A stretch of DNA of 64,000 nt, from positions 95,303,750-95,367,749 of the forward strand of contig OZ023274.1 of assembly GCA_964007475.1 (NCBI GenBank), read 5' to 3'. The stretch is from Hybos culiciformis. Lineage: Eukaryota > Arthropoda > Insecta > Diptera > Hybotidae. The notes below the pieces were generated by a model. That model made no database searches, was not told the origin of the DNA, and saw only the letters and a program-made list of their open reading frames with translations. The translations under genes and the position numbers were made by a program. Of this stretch, positions 12,521 through 24,900 are shown in pieces (positions within the stretch are counted from its first letter, which is position 1; every line of letters starts with the position of its first letter).

Positions 12521-13130
12521 CAGCGGTTCCCAAACTTTTTCTCTATTGTACCATCAATATACTTTTCTTAAATATACGTACCACTGCATAAAAATCAGAA
12601 ATTTTTAAAATAATAAACTACATTTTTACATAGTAGTTAATGTGAAGGATGAAGTTGTTTGTTGCCCATTAAATATGTAATATTAAGTTCAATTTTAGTT
12701 AATTTTAAACGTAAGGTTTAAACGTGTTTTGAAATTATTTTTAATACTTAATATTGCGGAAAATCAGACTTCGCCTAAATATGATGAAACAAATGGCATC
12801 AAAAATTTCAAAGCTTTATAAGAAATTGCTTCATATTAAGACCGTCGTTGGAACCAAAAATATCTTAAATTTTGCTGTTTAAACTGAAGTTTTAAATCAC
12901 CATTACAAGAAATTTCTGATAACTGATCTCTTTCCACCTCTAAATTTTTTTCAGAAAGAAAAAAAAAGTGCGAATTTTTAGAAAGTTCAATTAAAAAAAT
13001 TATTAATTTTTCATATACGAAACAATTAATAAATAAAATCAATTAGTTTGTAATAGAAGAAAATATTGTACCACTGGCCTAAGCGTAATGTACCACTAGT
13101 GGTACGCGTACCACACTTTGGGAATCGTTG
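12521..13130 (-). mobile_element. hAT deletion derivative with transposase tail
   Basis: A 610-bp element has imperfect inverted ends. The left end reads CAGCGGTTCCCAAA and the right end, read inward, CAACGATTCCCAAA. CA(G)..TTCCCAAA ends are typical of hAT transposons. The ends are followed by GTACCA/TGGTAC words near both termini (for example 13090-13112). The interior carries the C-terminal part of a hAT transposase on the minus strand, which confirms the family. An 8-bp target duplication is not recognisable: the flanks AAAACCTT and CACTACAA differ. The copy is therefore old, rearranged at an edge, or its exact end is off by some bases. Confidence 0.75.
12680..13042 (-). pseudogene. hAT transposase C-terminus (dimerisation region), broken
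   Basis: Read on the minus strand from about 13042, the frame gives a segment with LEVERDQLSEISCNGDLKL, then FKQQNLRYFW. Across an in-frame stop at about 12836 the same frame continues with YKALKFLMPFVSSYLGEV, a second in-frame TGA, then FSAILSIKNNFKTRLN. This is the C-terminal (hATC) dimerisation region of ZBED5/FAM200-like hAT transposases, in which ALK.L.PF..(S/T)YL.E.GFSA....K...RLN is conserved. The stops show it is dead. The zinc finger, the catalytic aspartates and most of the RNase H-like fold are absent, consistent with a large internal deletion between about 13042 and the right end. Confidence 0.75.
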
Positions 13131-16100
13131 CACTACAATATTATGAATTTTATTCAAACTTGAAATAACATTTTCTTTCAATAAACATACTTTTCTGCTA
13201 TTTTGAGTTTTCTATACTAACCACATGACTTTCATTATGGTTATTTCAATCTTATATTGAATAAAATAAACTATTTTCATCCTCAATATTTATATAAAAA
13301 ATTTACTATGAAAGAATTAAGCTTATTTTAAAATATTTTGTTTTAATAATATTGAAAATTTTATTAAAAAAAATACATAAATGAATGATATTCAATCATC
13401 GTATTGAAAAAATTTTTTTTTTCATATTGAATTTAAGTAAAAAAAAATTTATTTACTTTTCTTTCATACAATCACACATAATAACGTTCGTATAGTATGT
13501 AAATATATGAAATTCTTATATTATTATTGTGAATATTCAAAGTCAATTGGATAAACGACGTTGAGATTTCCAAATTCTTATATTTTCCTCTTTTTTTTTT
13601 GATATTTATTTTATATTTTTTATTAATGCAAATTCATTAAACCTTTTAAATCAATCAACAGAACATCTTATTCAACTGCTTTTATCGATAGATTTTCAAA
13701 TATTTTCATCTCAAAATATGTCAATATTATACATGTACATTATGTATTTACTGTATATACTTTTTTTTTATTAAATACTTATGTTACATAGTATACAAAT
13801 ATTTATTATGCTTAATATCAATTGGCATGTGGTAATTGAAAACACACAATCTTTTCAAATGTGTGTAAATATTGAATAAAAATTCATGTATTATATATAT
13901 GTTGTATATACATTTGTTATGCTCTAATGCATGTTTTCTAAATATAATATCTACATAATGTGTTTTATATATATAGGTATATTTGTAAATATAAATAAAC
14001 GTTACTTTTACAACATTAAATTACATTATATCCCTTTTTTTTTGTGTAATGATTTCAGTTATTAGGAAAAAAAAAAAGAATTATATTAAGTTATTTTGAA
14101 ACAAATCCTCATCGACAGATATTAAAAGCCCCAAAAGTAAAAGTTTTTTTTTGTTTTTGTTTTTTTTTTTTCTTTGTAACTTTATTACAAGAATCAATTT
14201 CAAAAAAAAAATGTTAAAATAAATTAAATGTTCGTTCGACTTTAATAAGTTAAATGGAAATTTAATCTAGAAGAAAAAAAAAACAAATTTTTTTTTTATC
14301 AAATTTCTTCATTTAAGTAAAGTAATTAGTAATTTCTAAAAAAAAAAATAATTAAGAATTTCACTAAAATATTTAAATATTGAAATTCAAGATTGAAAAT
14401 AAAAATACATTATTAAATGTTCAAGATTTTTGGTAGTTTGCATAAGGAAAACTTTCTAAATTTGAGCAAAACTTGAAATTTGAGTTTAAGCATTGAATTA
14501 TAATTCCCTTAAGTCGGACAGCATTTGTAAAGATAGTGCAATAAGAAAACACTGTTTAGCCTGAATACATTTTCATAATAAAAGTTTACTCAAAGAAAAA
14601 AGATACAAAACATATTTAACTAATTAACAAACTAACTATATGGTGAAACTATAAGAAGTGTACCGAAAGAAATTTATATAAACTGAAAAACCTTTCAGAT
14701 AACTTTATAATGATAGTTTTGATACCAGTTGGCTACAATTAGTATATACTTCTGCCACAAATGATGGTCTTCTTTTGACAAACAAAAAAAAAAGTGATAA
14801 GAATTCTATATGTTGAAACTTTAATAGAAATTATTGAATTCAATAAAGGCAATAGGCAAAAGTTTTATAATCCATATATGAGTATATCTATATTATAATA
14901 TTAGTATATCTATATTATAAATAGATATAAGCATTTCATTTAAAAAAAACTAAAAGTGCAAAACACAAGAAAAAAAAAACCCTATTTAGAAACTAAGAAT
15001 TCTATTTGCCATTTGAACTAATTGAACTTTAACATGAATGAAACCCGGCCAATTTCAATAAAAGCAAAATATACATTTTATTAAAATGCTATTTGTTGTA
15101 ATTTCTATATATTTGAAATAAAAAAGAAATCTCTGGAATTTTCAATCTATACATTAGTCAAAAAGGCAATGAGTTTTCATGATGGGAAAATGAAAACATG
15201 TGGAAAAATAAGTTTTTTTTTTTTTTGTCCTTAAAACTGGGTATATTTTCTAAGAATTTTTTTTTTCTCTAATATTTTTAATGAGTTGGAAAATCTCATT
15301 AAACAAAAAATCGTAATGGAATACGTGTATTTGGAGGAAGAGAATGTTGAAAAAAAAAAAAAAATGCTTGCTTGATGAATATTGCGAAGTATAATTATAA
15401 AGAATTCCCATATATATAAATTATCGAATAAAAAATTTATACGAAAGAAAATAAATTTAAAGCTTTTATGACGATTCATTTATAACTCGAAACGCTAAAA
15501 ACTCTAGCTTTAGATTCTATCATTGAAAACTTCAAAAATCTTTAAATTGCAAAATAATGAAAAATGAAAATATTAAAAAAAAAAAAGACAAAAAAAATTT
15601 ATAAATCTAATATGCGTGTCAAGAAAAATTGAACTGCAGGTATTTTATTCGAAACGTGACAACATTATAGATACAACTGCTATTTTTTTTTATTTTTTTT
15701 TTTAAGAAATCAGCATGATTCAGAAGTTTATTTCAAATGAAATGGTTTAAGCTTGTGACATTTTTGAAAAGAGATACATTAATTTATATAGGAGAATTAT
15801 ACCCTCCAAGGAATATTACGTATTTCTATGTATATAAAATTAATAAAATTGATGAATGCAAAAAAATAATAATATATACCTAATAATAACAACACTGTGA
15901 ACTGCCAATAACATGGCCATTTTCATTTGAAACAATCACAGATAATTTTATCTGACTGTGCGTTATATTTATGGAATGGTGAATTTTTAACTTGTTAACT
16001 TCTTAAGATTTCTTTTCTTATAGAATTATTTACATAAGAAATCAAAATACCCCATACTTCAAACTTTCGATTTGCTGCCTTCGCTCATTGTTATTTTAAT

Positions 16101-16659
16101 ATATTTTAGTTTGTTAGGTTGGTTTAAAAATGTAAGATAGTTTCAAAAATCGAAAAACAGGCATCATTACTACTCGTATCCATAAGTAAGACGCCAGAAA
16201 TTTCATTAAAAAAATTATACACACTACTGCCCTGCAGCCCACAGAAGCGTGAAAGTATTAATTAATAACAGTTGTAAATAAATTCTTAGCTTTAATTAGT
16301 CAAGAAATAGTTATGGAAAGTTTTAGTCAAAATTTTAAAGCAAATTTTATTGGAGATAAAAAGTCGCATGTTTTAAGAAAAATTTGAAATTAAATTTATT
16401 CTTTATTTTTGCGTGAGTGGTACTCATGCAAATCTTATTTAATTTTTTCAATCATAAAATAACATTTTGATGTAAAATTTTATTATTATACATTAGTTAG
16501 TCTGGTTACGTACACTGTTAAAGTAATTCTTATTAAAGAGAAACTATATAAGAAACAATTTTCACAGTTTTTTCAATTATTTACTTAAATCAATAATTAT
16601 AATTCTAGTAAATCAGCAACTACTTATTTCAATTTGATATTTCTGAGTGCTATATCTAG
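13131..16659. other. Non-coding A+T-rich DNA
   Basis: No exon or RNA gene can be supported over these 3.5 kb. Poly(T) and poly(A) blocks dominate (14145-14172, 14275-14300, 15209-15226). The 82-codon minus frame at 15231-15479 is low-complexity F/I/K-rich sequence and is not believed. Confidence 0.5.
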
Positions 16660-16868
16660 ATTTTATATTTTATATTTTATTACTAATCATAAGCCCATGA
16701 TTCCAATAGAGGTCATATAGAAAGAAATTCTTTATAGAAACAAATTTCCAATTTGGCTGAGATTCGAACTTGACTTATCTTTTACTCAAATGTTTGTCTC
16801 TATAAAAATTCTGTTGTGTTTGAAAGCAGTTAGAGCTCAGAGGTATTAAAGTCAGACAGGCGAGAAAA
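16660..16868 (-). repeat. Possible tRNA-related SINE (weak)
   Basis: On the minus strand the sequence AAGTTCGAATCTCAGCC (16753-16770 region) resembles a tRNA T-arm/B-box. About 90 bp further along is a run of ATAAAATATAAAATATAAAA, a simple tail of the kind many SINEs have. An A-box-like word (TAGAGCTCAG, near 16830) is present but on the opposite strand, which counts against a simple tRNA-derived SINE. I give this as a weak candidate only. Confidence 0.25.
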
Positions 16869-19091
16869 TGATTAATTTCATTATGTATTAGATTACATTA
16901 CATTAAATTATTTATATTAATTTTCACTGAAAAATTTAATTAAAAACTATTATTTGATATTATTTTTACAAAGCTTGTACAAGTTTTTACAACAATTTGT
17001 CGAAATAGGTGTATTCAAGACTTTAGAAGCCAAAAATGCATCATAAAAATATGTCATTCATTTTTCATTACCAGCTCAGCTTTTTTAATTTATTTCAAAA
17101 CAATCTGCAATAACTATAAGCCAAAAACAAAAAATTAATATTTTGACATAAAAATTTTGAAATAATTTTAATTAAATTAAAATAAAGAAAAATTCGTTTT
17201 TTATTCCAATTTGAAATCTAATTATTATTTTTTACTTTAATAGTTGCGAAAAAAATTGAAAACCTTAAACAAAAAATATTTAATTGAATGTAACCGCATT
17301 AAAACTCCTTTTCGTAAAATTAATAATTCAAGATTAATAGTTTTTTTTTTTTTAAAGGAAAAATAATAAAATTTAATAATGTTAAAAAATAAAAATAAAT
17401 AAAAAGTTAGTCGCCTGTACCTAAATTAATTACTTTTAAATTACTTTCAATATAATAATGACTGCGTGAATTGTGTGAATATTTTTTTTTTTTATTTTAT
17501 TATGTTCATAAAAACTACGCACAGTTATACTCTACTCGATCATTAAATGATAAAATTTTTGTTCATATACTATAATTAATTTTTTTAAAATTATATTCAT
17601 CACCAACCAGAACTAATTAAGGTCTTTGAATTTAAAAAGTTAATTCTGTTATCGAAAAACTAATTATAAGTCAATTAAATGTTCTTATTGTTCCATAAAA
17701 AAAAACAAATTTCCTATTTGAACCCTTATCTCGATTCAGAGCCTCCTTTAACCGTTAATTGAAGTAATTCTGTTGATTTCAAAGATCATATTTTGTCATG
17801 ATCAAAAATGATCATATTCATTATTGGAAACATATCATATGAACACATCAAAAACTTATTACTTATTTCGACACCATGATATAATTTCTATGTTAGTTTT
17901 ATAAAGCGGAAGGAATTTATTTCCTATTGTAAACATACAATTTCCTTTGCAAATTTTATTATAATTTTCAAAGGTGTTAGATTATAGTTAATTTTAACAT
18001 ATTGATACATCTACTCTTTACAAAATACCTAAACACAATCAATTTGCTACACCTGTTACGCCCAATTCAATTTTGCACAACACTTTAATCAAACAGATAG
18101 ATATCAATGAAGTTAAATTTTAGTATTTATTAGAAATTATTTCATACAAATATGATGCATTGAGGAAAATAAAAGTTTGGAATTTAATCCATAGAATACT
18201 GCTCTACAATACCTATATAATAGTTAAAGCTTTTAATATTAAATTTATGACATCATAAAAACATTAGCAACTTTTATACAAATTTTATTTATTTTTCTTT
18301 TGTTTCCTCTTCATAAAAAAAACAAAAACTAAATAATTAGTTTAATGAAAATCAACTTAACTGTTTCCTTGAATATTTTAATTCTACAAATTTTATATTT
18401 AATTTCCTGTTTCTTTTTTTTTTTTTTTTATTATTCGTTAATCCTTGTTATAGTATACATATAAATAAAATGCTTGTGCACTTTTAAAGGACAAAATTCT
18501 GAAGAAACATGAACAAAAAATTAAATTTTTTTTTTTTCAAAAAAATAAACACATAAAATTCGTTGAAAAAAAAAAATTTAATAAATTAGTAAAATAATTC
18601 TGTTATGTTTGTTAACACTTTTAATAGTCAAGTAATTTTTTTTCAATTAGGTTTAATTGAAATTAAACATAACGATGAACATAATATTTATTTAAAAACT
18701 ATGCGATAAAATATTATAATCGTTCGTTTTTTATATCACAAAACTTTTTTTTTCATTTTTATATCCCCTAATTATTGAGAAGATGTTTGAGTATTAAATG
18801 CATATATTATATTCGAATCATTAAAATTCATAATATAATAAAAAGGAGGTTTTCCGTTTTTTAAAAAATACGAATGCTACATATTTAAAATCCGAAATTA
18901 AAAACCAAAAAATAGTTTTTTCTTCATTTATCAACTTTCGCCTAAGCTTGACTTTGAAATACATCGATACTAACTTCTGTAATTCCAGCTGAGACCCAAA
19001 TTTTACCAAAAATAAGATACTGAAACTATATGTATACACTGACTATACAATTAAATTTGTAGATGCGTCTGTATCTTTTTCTATGAATTCG
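16869..19091. other. Non-coding A+T-rich DNA
   Basis: Nothing codable is seen. A small cluster of ATGATCA/TGATCATAT words near 17785-17820 is locally repetitive. The 72-codon minus frame at 18821-19039 has no recognisable motif. Confidence 0.5.
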
Positions 19092-19099
19092 GTCTAAAT
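19092..19099. repeat. 8-bp target-site duplication, left copy
   Basis: GTCTAAAT precedes the left end of the hAT element and is repeated exactly after its right end (19486-19493). A perfect 8-bp duplication is the hallmark of hAT integration. Confidence 0.9.
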
Positions 19100-19485
19100 C
19101 AGTGTTTCCCAACTTTATTCATGGCCCACTAAAACACCTCAAAGATTTTGAATGCTCCCCTACTCTGAAAAAATATAACATTAAATATATATATAAATAA
19201 AACGGGAAAAGGTAATACTGTTTTATATTTGATTTTATTGAAAAGATAAATCATTGTGAAGATTGCACTTTATGTGGGCTTATTAATATTTTCATTTTTG
19301 GTGTAAATTTTGTTAATTTTACCGTAAATCACCACGTTTGGTGATTTCTAGACGATTTCTTTTTTTTGTGACCAAATCGTTAACTGCACTAAAGCCGCAT
19401 TCCACTAAATATGATTTTATAATTGCCCCCTGAAAATTTCCTCCGCCCCACCGATGGGGCGTGCGCCCCACGTTGGAAATCACTG
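19100..19485 (-). mobile_element. hAT deletion derivative, perfect 8-bp TSD
   Basis: This 386-bp element starts CAGTGTTTCCCAAC and its other end, read inward, starts CAGTGATTTCCAAC (two mismatches in 14). It is bounded by perfect GTCTAAAT duplications at 19092-19099 and 19486-19493. Next to the right end is a local hairpin of CCCCAC/GTGGGG-type words (19443-19470), the most G+C-rich spot nearby. The element keeps only the transposase tail on the minus strand. All hAT hallmarks (ends, 8-bp duplication, hATC remnant) agree, so this is the best-supported transposon in the window. The intact duplication indicates a relatively recent insertion. Confidence 0.92.
19319..19430 (-). pseudogene. hAT transposase C-terminal remnant
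   Basis: Inside the element, the minus-strand frame ending at the TAA of 19319-19321 contains SYLVECGFSAVNDL followed by KKRNRLEITKRGDLR. This is the hATC dimerisation segment of ZBED-like hAT transposases (YL.E.GFSA...L..KKRNRL.....DLRL). A stop falls where leucine normally follows DLR. The open frame extends beyond 19430 to 19522 through the element end and into flanking DNA, but that extension is unrelated. The DNA-binding finger and catalytic core are missing, so it is non-functional. Its sequence differs from the other hAT remnant at 12.7-13.0 kb, so the two come from different families. Confidence 0.8.
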
Positions 19486-19493
19486 GTCTAAAT

Positions 19494-21567
19494 AATTTTG
19501 CGATAAATTTATTTTGGTCCAAATAAATAAATTTTGTAATACCGTATGTTTGCCCTATATAATCTCAACAAACCATCAGAATTATTTATGTACAGGAAGA
19601 AATCTTAAATTTCTTCCTGATTTTAGAATATTATATGGAAAAGTTATAGTATTATAGATAAAAAATAAAAAGATAATGTAAATAATAAAGAAAGAAGAAA
19701 AAATCCATCAGTAGAATAACTTAATGTATAACTTAACAATCTTATTAACAATAAAAAGAACATAAATTCATAAATATACATTTTATAATACAAAAAAAAA
19801 AAGAAAATTATTTTCAACCTTAAGAAAACCCAATTTTTTTTTTATTATGTATCTATTTTATCATTTAAACTTATTTTTCCTTTCTACATAATAATAATGG
19901 TATAAGAAGTAGAGAAGTGTAACATCAATAACTTACACAAGGGTATACAGCACAAAGGTTTCTTCTTTAACACTTTATCAATATAACTTATAATAATATT
20001 ATATTTTTGTTTTTTTAATTGATCCCAAAACAAGTAGCTTCAATTCTTTTAATTGTATCAAATTTCTGTTATATACTTACAGTAAAAGTATAAAATTTAT
20101 AAAATTATACAAAGTTGTTTTCTTTTAAATTGATTTATCTTTTTGTTTTATTTTTTTTTACCCAAAAATTCTAAAAATTTGTTTTATAAAACTCTTTATA
20201 GGAAAAAAGTTTCTCTTTTATAATATTTTCATTAACTTATGTAAAGAATTTTTTGATTCTTTTTACATGTAAAATATTATAAGTATATATAAAATATTTC
20301 GAAAAAAGAAAAAAAGTCAAAAGGATAAATTCCTTGAGATGAAAATATGTTGATATACACATATTATGTTATAATAGTTATGCATAAATGTAAAGAATTT
20401 TTTTTTTTTTAAATAACTAAATATTTTAGAATTTAGTAAATACTTTTATCTTTTGCCGGTATTAATCCCGGTGGTGGTTCTGATTAATAAATATTCATAT
20501 CAATGTCATTATAAAAACTTTTATAACTTTTATAATCAGATTTAAGTATCTATGTTCAAAAATTTTAAATATAATTGTTTGTACTAATATTTAGCTTCGA
20601 AGTTTTGTTTTTAAGTAAATCAAATATTGTGAAAATATTTCTCACATTGAAGATATTTTCTTATTAATCCTTATTGTGAATATTTGAAGATATTGATACT
20701 TATAGATCGTTTCAAAAAAAAATTAGTTACATCAAATATCTTAAAAAATCTTAAAATCAAATTAACAATTATTCATTGATTAAATTTAAGGTAGATAAAT
20801 CGTATTTTTTTATTGAAAATTATTTCATCAAAAAAAAAAAGTGTCATATTTCTAGTTTCTAGTTATGCGATTACGATGATAATAATAAAATTCTAGTGGC
20901 ATTTAATAAAAGTATAGAAATGAGATCTCTTTCTCAACTACTCAACTGTAATAAATTTCAATATTAAAAGTTTATTACATAAAAAAGGAAACGAATAAAA
21001 ATATAAGACTTCTTAAATTTATTATCGAGGAAATGAGAAAATTTTTTGATGACAATTTTTTTTTTTAAATGTTTTCTTAAATTTTCCTTATTTTTTTATT
21101 TCTATTTTTTTTTCTTAAAAAAAAAAAATATTTTTATTCTTTTTTCTTTCTTTTGAAATAAGATGTACATTTATGTACGTTCAGTATTGAGAACAATTTA
21201 AGATTTTCACGAAAAATAAGTTTTTATTAAAGTTAAACTTTCGAAACTATGAGATGATAAGATGTTTCGACTGTACAAGAACTAACCGCAAAATATTTTA
21301 AGTCATGAATGTTTTAGAGGACTATGTGATTATTTATATACCAAAAAATAATGTAAATATAAATTAAACTACAAATTTCTTATCTTGGTGCATTGCTTTG
21401 AATTTACAGTGCATAACTATAACTATATATAATTATAATAAAACTGTCAAATTTAATAAACTAATTTAAAGTTTTTTTTTTTGTAAGTTTCGTTAGCAAA
21501 AAAAAATTATTAAAATCATTTTAACTTCAGCCGAATATCATTAGCACTTTATTATATCTTATGTTTT
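19494..21567. other. Non-coding A+T-rich DNA
   Basis: No gene, RNA or bounded repeat was found. T-rich and A-rich blocks alternate (20400-20412, 21057-21130). The single less A+T-rich patch (CCGGTATTAATCCCGGTGG, about 20457-20475) is too short to interpret. Confidence 0.5.
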
Positions 21568-21573
21568 ATATAT

Positions 21574-21978
21574 CGTCCTCTGAGATCAGAACTATTCTAA
21601 GTCCATTTTTTTCAAAAACTGTTTTATTTACTTATTAGCTAGTCAGTACGGTTTCTGATGTGTGTGCAAAAACAAGTTTTTGTTTAAATTGTTTTTCGTG
21701 TTCAAAACAGGTTAGTACAAAATAATCCTATATGTCCAACATATTTTTTTTTAGCGGCAAAACCATTTTATGTCCACTTATTTGGAATTTAATTGGTTCT
21801 GAAAGCAGGGAATTTCATCCATTGCCCCTCACAAAATGATTGAAAAAGGATATAATTGTAGAATTAACTTTTTAGCATACATAACTTTCTTAAACAAATA
21901 AACAGAGTTTAATCTTAAAATGGCTCTCCTGTAAAATTTTAAATTTTGGACTTAGAATAGTTCTGATCTCAGGGGACG
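21574..21978. mobile_element. MITE with nearly identical 32-bp ends
   Basis: A 405-bp element has 32-bp terminal inverted repeats at 21574-21605 and 21947-21978 that differ at one base. They start CGTCCYCTGAGATCAGAAC. Both sides are flanked by ATATAT, so the true end could lie a few bases further out and a TA duplication is likely but cannot be fixed. No open frame is present. Its first bases (CGTC after ATAT) resemble those of the element at 3788, which hints at related termini. The high end identity indicates a young copy. Confidence 0.85.
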
Positions 21979-21984
21979 ATATAT

Positions 21985-24900
21985 GTATTTATGAATAATG
22001 TATAAATTCATACAAGTAAGATATTTATTACATATACTTATATTTGTAAATGAACGAGCATATACCCACAATTTTCATATTTCTTTACTTGAAAATATTT
22101 TGAATATACTTAAATTAAAATTCTTTTTTAAACTATTTTTTTTTAGTTTATGATTTTATTTACTTTGCATACGATTTTATGTTTTCTAATAACTTAAAAA
22201 GATAAAACTTACTAAATAGTAATAATATAAAAAAACCACATGTGGCCCAAAACTTTGATTAAGTTATACAAGAAAATGAAATAATAAAAGGATTATAAAA
22301 CTATAATAAAATATGAATTGTGTAAATATTGTGTTTTATATATTTCGTCGGTTGTTTAAAAGGACTGACCAAAGTTTAAAAATTATTTTTTTTTGTTATA
22401 ATATTTTACTTCTAAGTGTTATTGGAAGGAAAAATTATAGTTTAGTATTTATTTTTGTTAAAAAAAAAAAAAATTCCAAAATCTAGTTACATAAATAAAC
22501 AAATACAATATATTTTCTTAAGCTTTTAAAAAATCACGTCCAACTAAACTAAAGCACAATAAGGACATAAATTCGAAGAAAAATGATTCAAAGCTAAAAG
22601 TCATGCAACAAAAATAAAAAATAAAATAAAAAAAAAAAAATAAAAAAAATTTGTTCAAATTAATTTTATTTTTCGACCGTGTTTAAATAGAAATAAGCTT
22701 TAATTCCTAATTTATGTACAATTTTTTTTTTTTTTTTATTTTTTGCTTATAAGTAAAGTGTAGTTAGAATGTTAGTACCTATATAATATGTGTGTACAAG
22801 TACCTAGATTTATATTTTATATGAATTTTTGTTTATATAATTTATTTTCATTTATTTATTTATTTATTTTTTTCCATTTTTATCCTTGACCTTATACAAT
22901 TATTGGAAAAAGAAAATTTATTGGTCCTTCTACATAATACACAATTATACACACTTAGATTAACTTAAACTTATATAGTACACTTGAATTTGAAATGTAT
23001 ATGCGTGAAATTTATATGTTTATGTATTTTAAATTATTTTGGCAACAAAAATATTTTAAAATAAAAATAAAGCATAACAAATTAATCAATAAAAATAAAA
23101 AATCATAAAATTATATGTATAATAACTTGACAATATTGGGAAAAATTTAGATATACTCTCCGTTCTGTGTATTCAGATGCAGCGGCCAGTTTAAATTTTT
23201 AGCAGCCTTACCAGTCTCGCATTAAAAAAGTCTTTTGCTCACCGTTTATATATTTTCAAAAAATCTGAATTGTATTTTCTTCAATAATAGAAAATTTTAT
23301 TTTTCCCAAAAAACCTTTATCATAAAATATATGTGCACCTAGAAACTTTAACGTCATATATTCTAAAAACATTAAAATAAAAAATAAAAAAAAAAGGAAA
23401 TGCATCACCACACAAAAATTATGTAAAAAAAAATACATATTGCTATCAGATCAAGCAAACAAGTTGAATATAAATTTATCTTGGTTTAAGAATCTTTTAT
23501 GTAAAAAAAAAAATAAAAAATAAGTAGCTAATATTTCAATGGTTGGAAAACACGTTACTTCACTAGCCAAATATATTAAATTCATATTAAGTAAAAAAAA
23601 AAAAAAGAAAAATAAAAACCTCACAAAAACTTTCTATTTTTCATTTATATATACATATATAGGTAGTAGAAAAATCCATTCTGCATGAATAAAATATTTA
23701 TAGAAATGCAATATGGGGAGCTTACAATTTCCTTAAAGAACATTTTTTTGTTTTTTTTTTTTTTATGAGTATAACATTACGAAAAACACATATTCATGCT
23801 AATGCAGGATGTATGCAATTCATAAAAATTATAAAAATTTTATATATTCTAAAAAATTTTAATAAAACCCCCATCTAATATAATGTTTAACTATATATAG
23901 ATATAGTAAATTTCATAACAAGTATATTTAAGGAGATTTCATATGGATTATTACATAAAATTACAGATTTTCGAAAAAAAAAATAAGTTCAAAATTTTAA
24001 TCTAAATCGAAAATTCATTTATCTTATATTCAAATTTTTATCTCTTAACAAGAAAGAAGCCATACTGTTGACTGAGTTTTCAAGACCCTTGAAAAAATTT
24101 TCTAATCGAATTGAATGCAAAAAATTAAAATAATTTTTGTACAATTTTGCTTTTAACCTCAAAATGATGATTGGAAAATACTCTGCCAGTTTTCAGTGAT
24201 TTTGAAACACACTAATACCTTGTTGGAACTTATTTTCGCTTTCCGAGAACTGTCAAATTCTTTCCGCACTTATCAAGTAAGAAAAGTATATTTTTAGAAG
24301 TGGAAATTTCCATTTTTTTTATTTCCGGAAATATTTTTAGGTGCGAACTGCGTATAATATTACAAAAATTTTAAATTTATATAAACTACATAAATATTCA
24401 ATGCACTTTAACATTATATTTTACACTGAATATAAAATATTATTTATTATATATTACACTCTGTACTTTAAAAAGTTTTATATTTTATTTAGAAAGAAAA
24501 AAATTTACAACATTATGGATGGGTTGTTTTTATGTTTTTATTTTCATAATAATGAAGAATATACATATATGAAAATAAGTACCTTCTAACTATTACAAAA
24601 AGAAAACAGTCATTTACGAAACTTTTTTAGGATTTATTAGTGTGTAGGTCTAGGTTTATACATATTTAATATCAAGAATATTATTTGTTTTTTTTTGTAG
24701 TTAATGGTCGTATATTTGAATTTTCCAAAGTCAAATAAAATTCCTGTAGATAGCAAAGTCAAATAAAATCCATGTACATATTTTGTGCTGATTCCATTTT
24801 TTTTATCAATTTTATAAATAATTGTATATAAGCTATATAAAAAAAAAGGGATTATTCTGAATTTACAATTCGATCGTAAAAATATCAAAGAAAATCTTAT

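Noticed and set aside
22338..22365. CGTCGGTTGTTTAAAAGG word as a MITE end
   Set aside because: No inverted partner was found within about 1 kb on either side.
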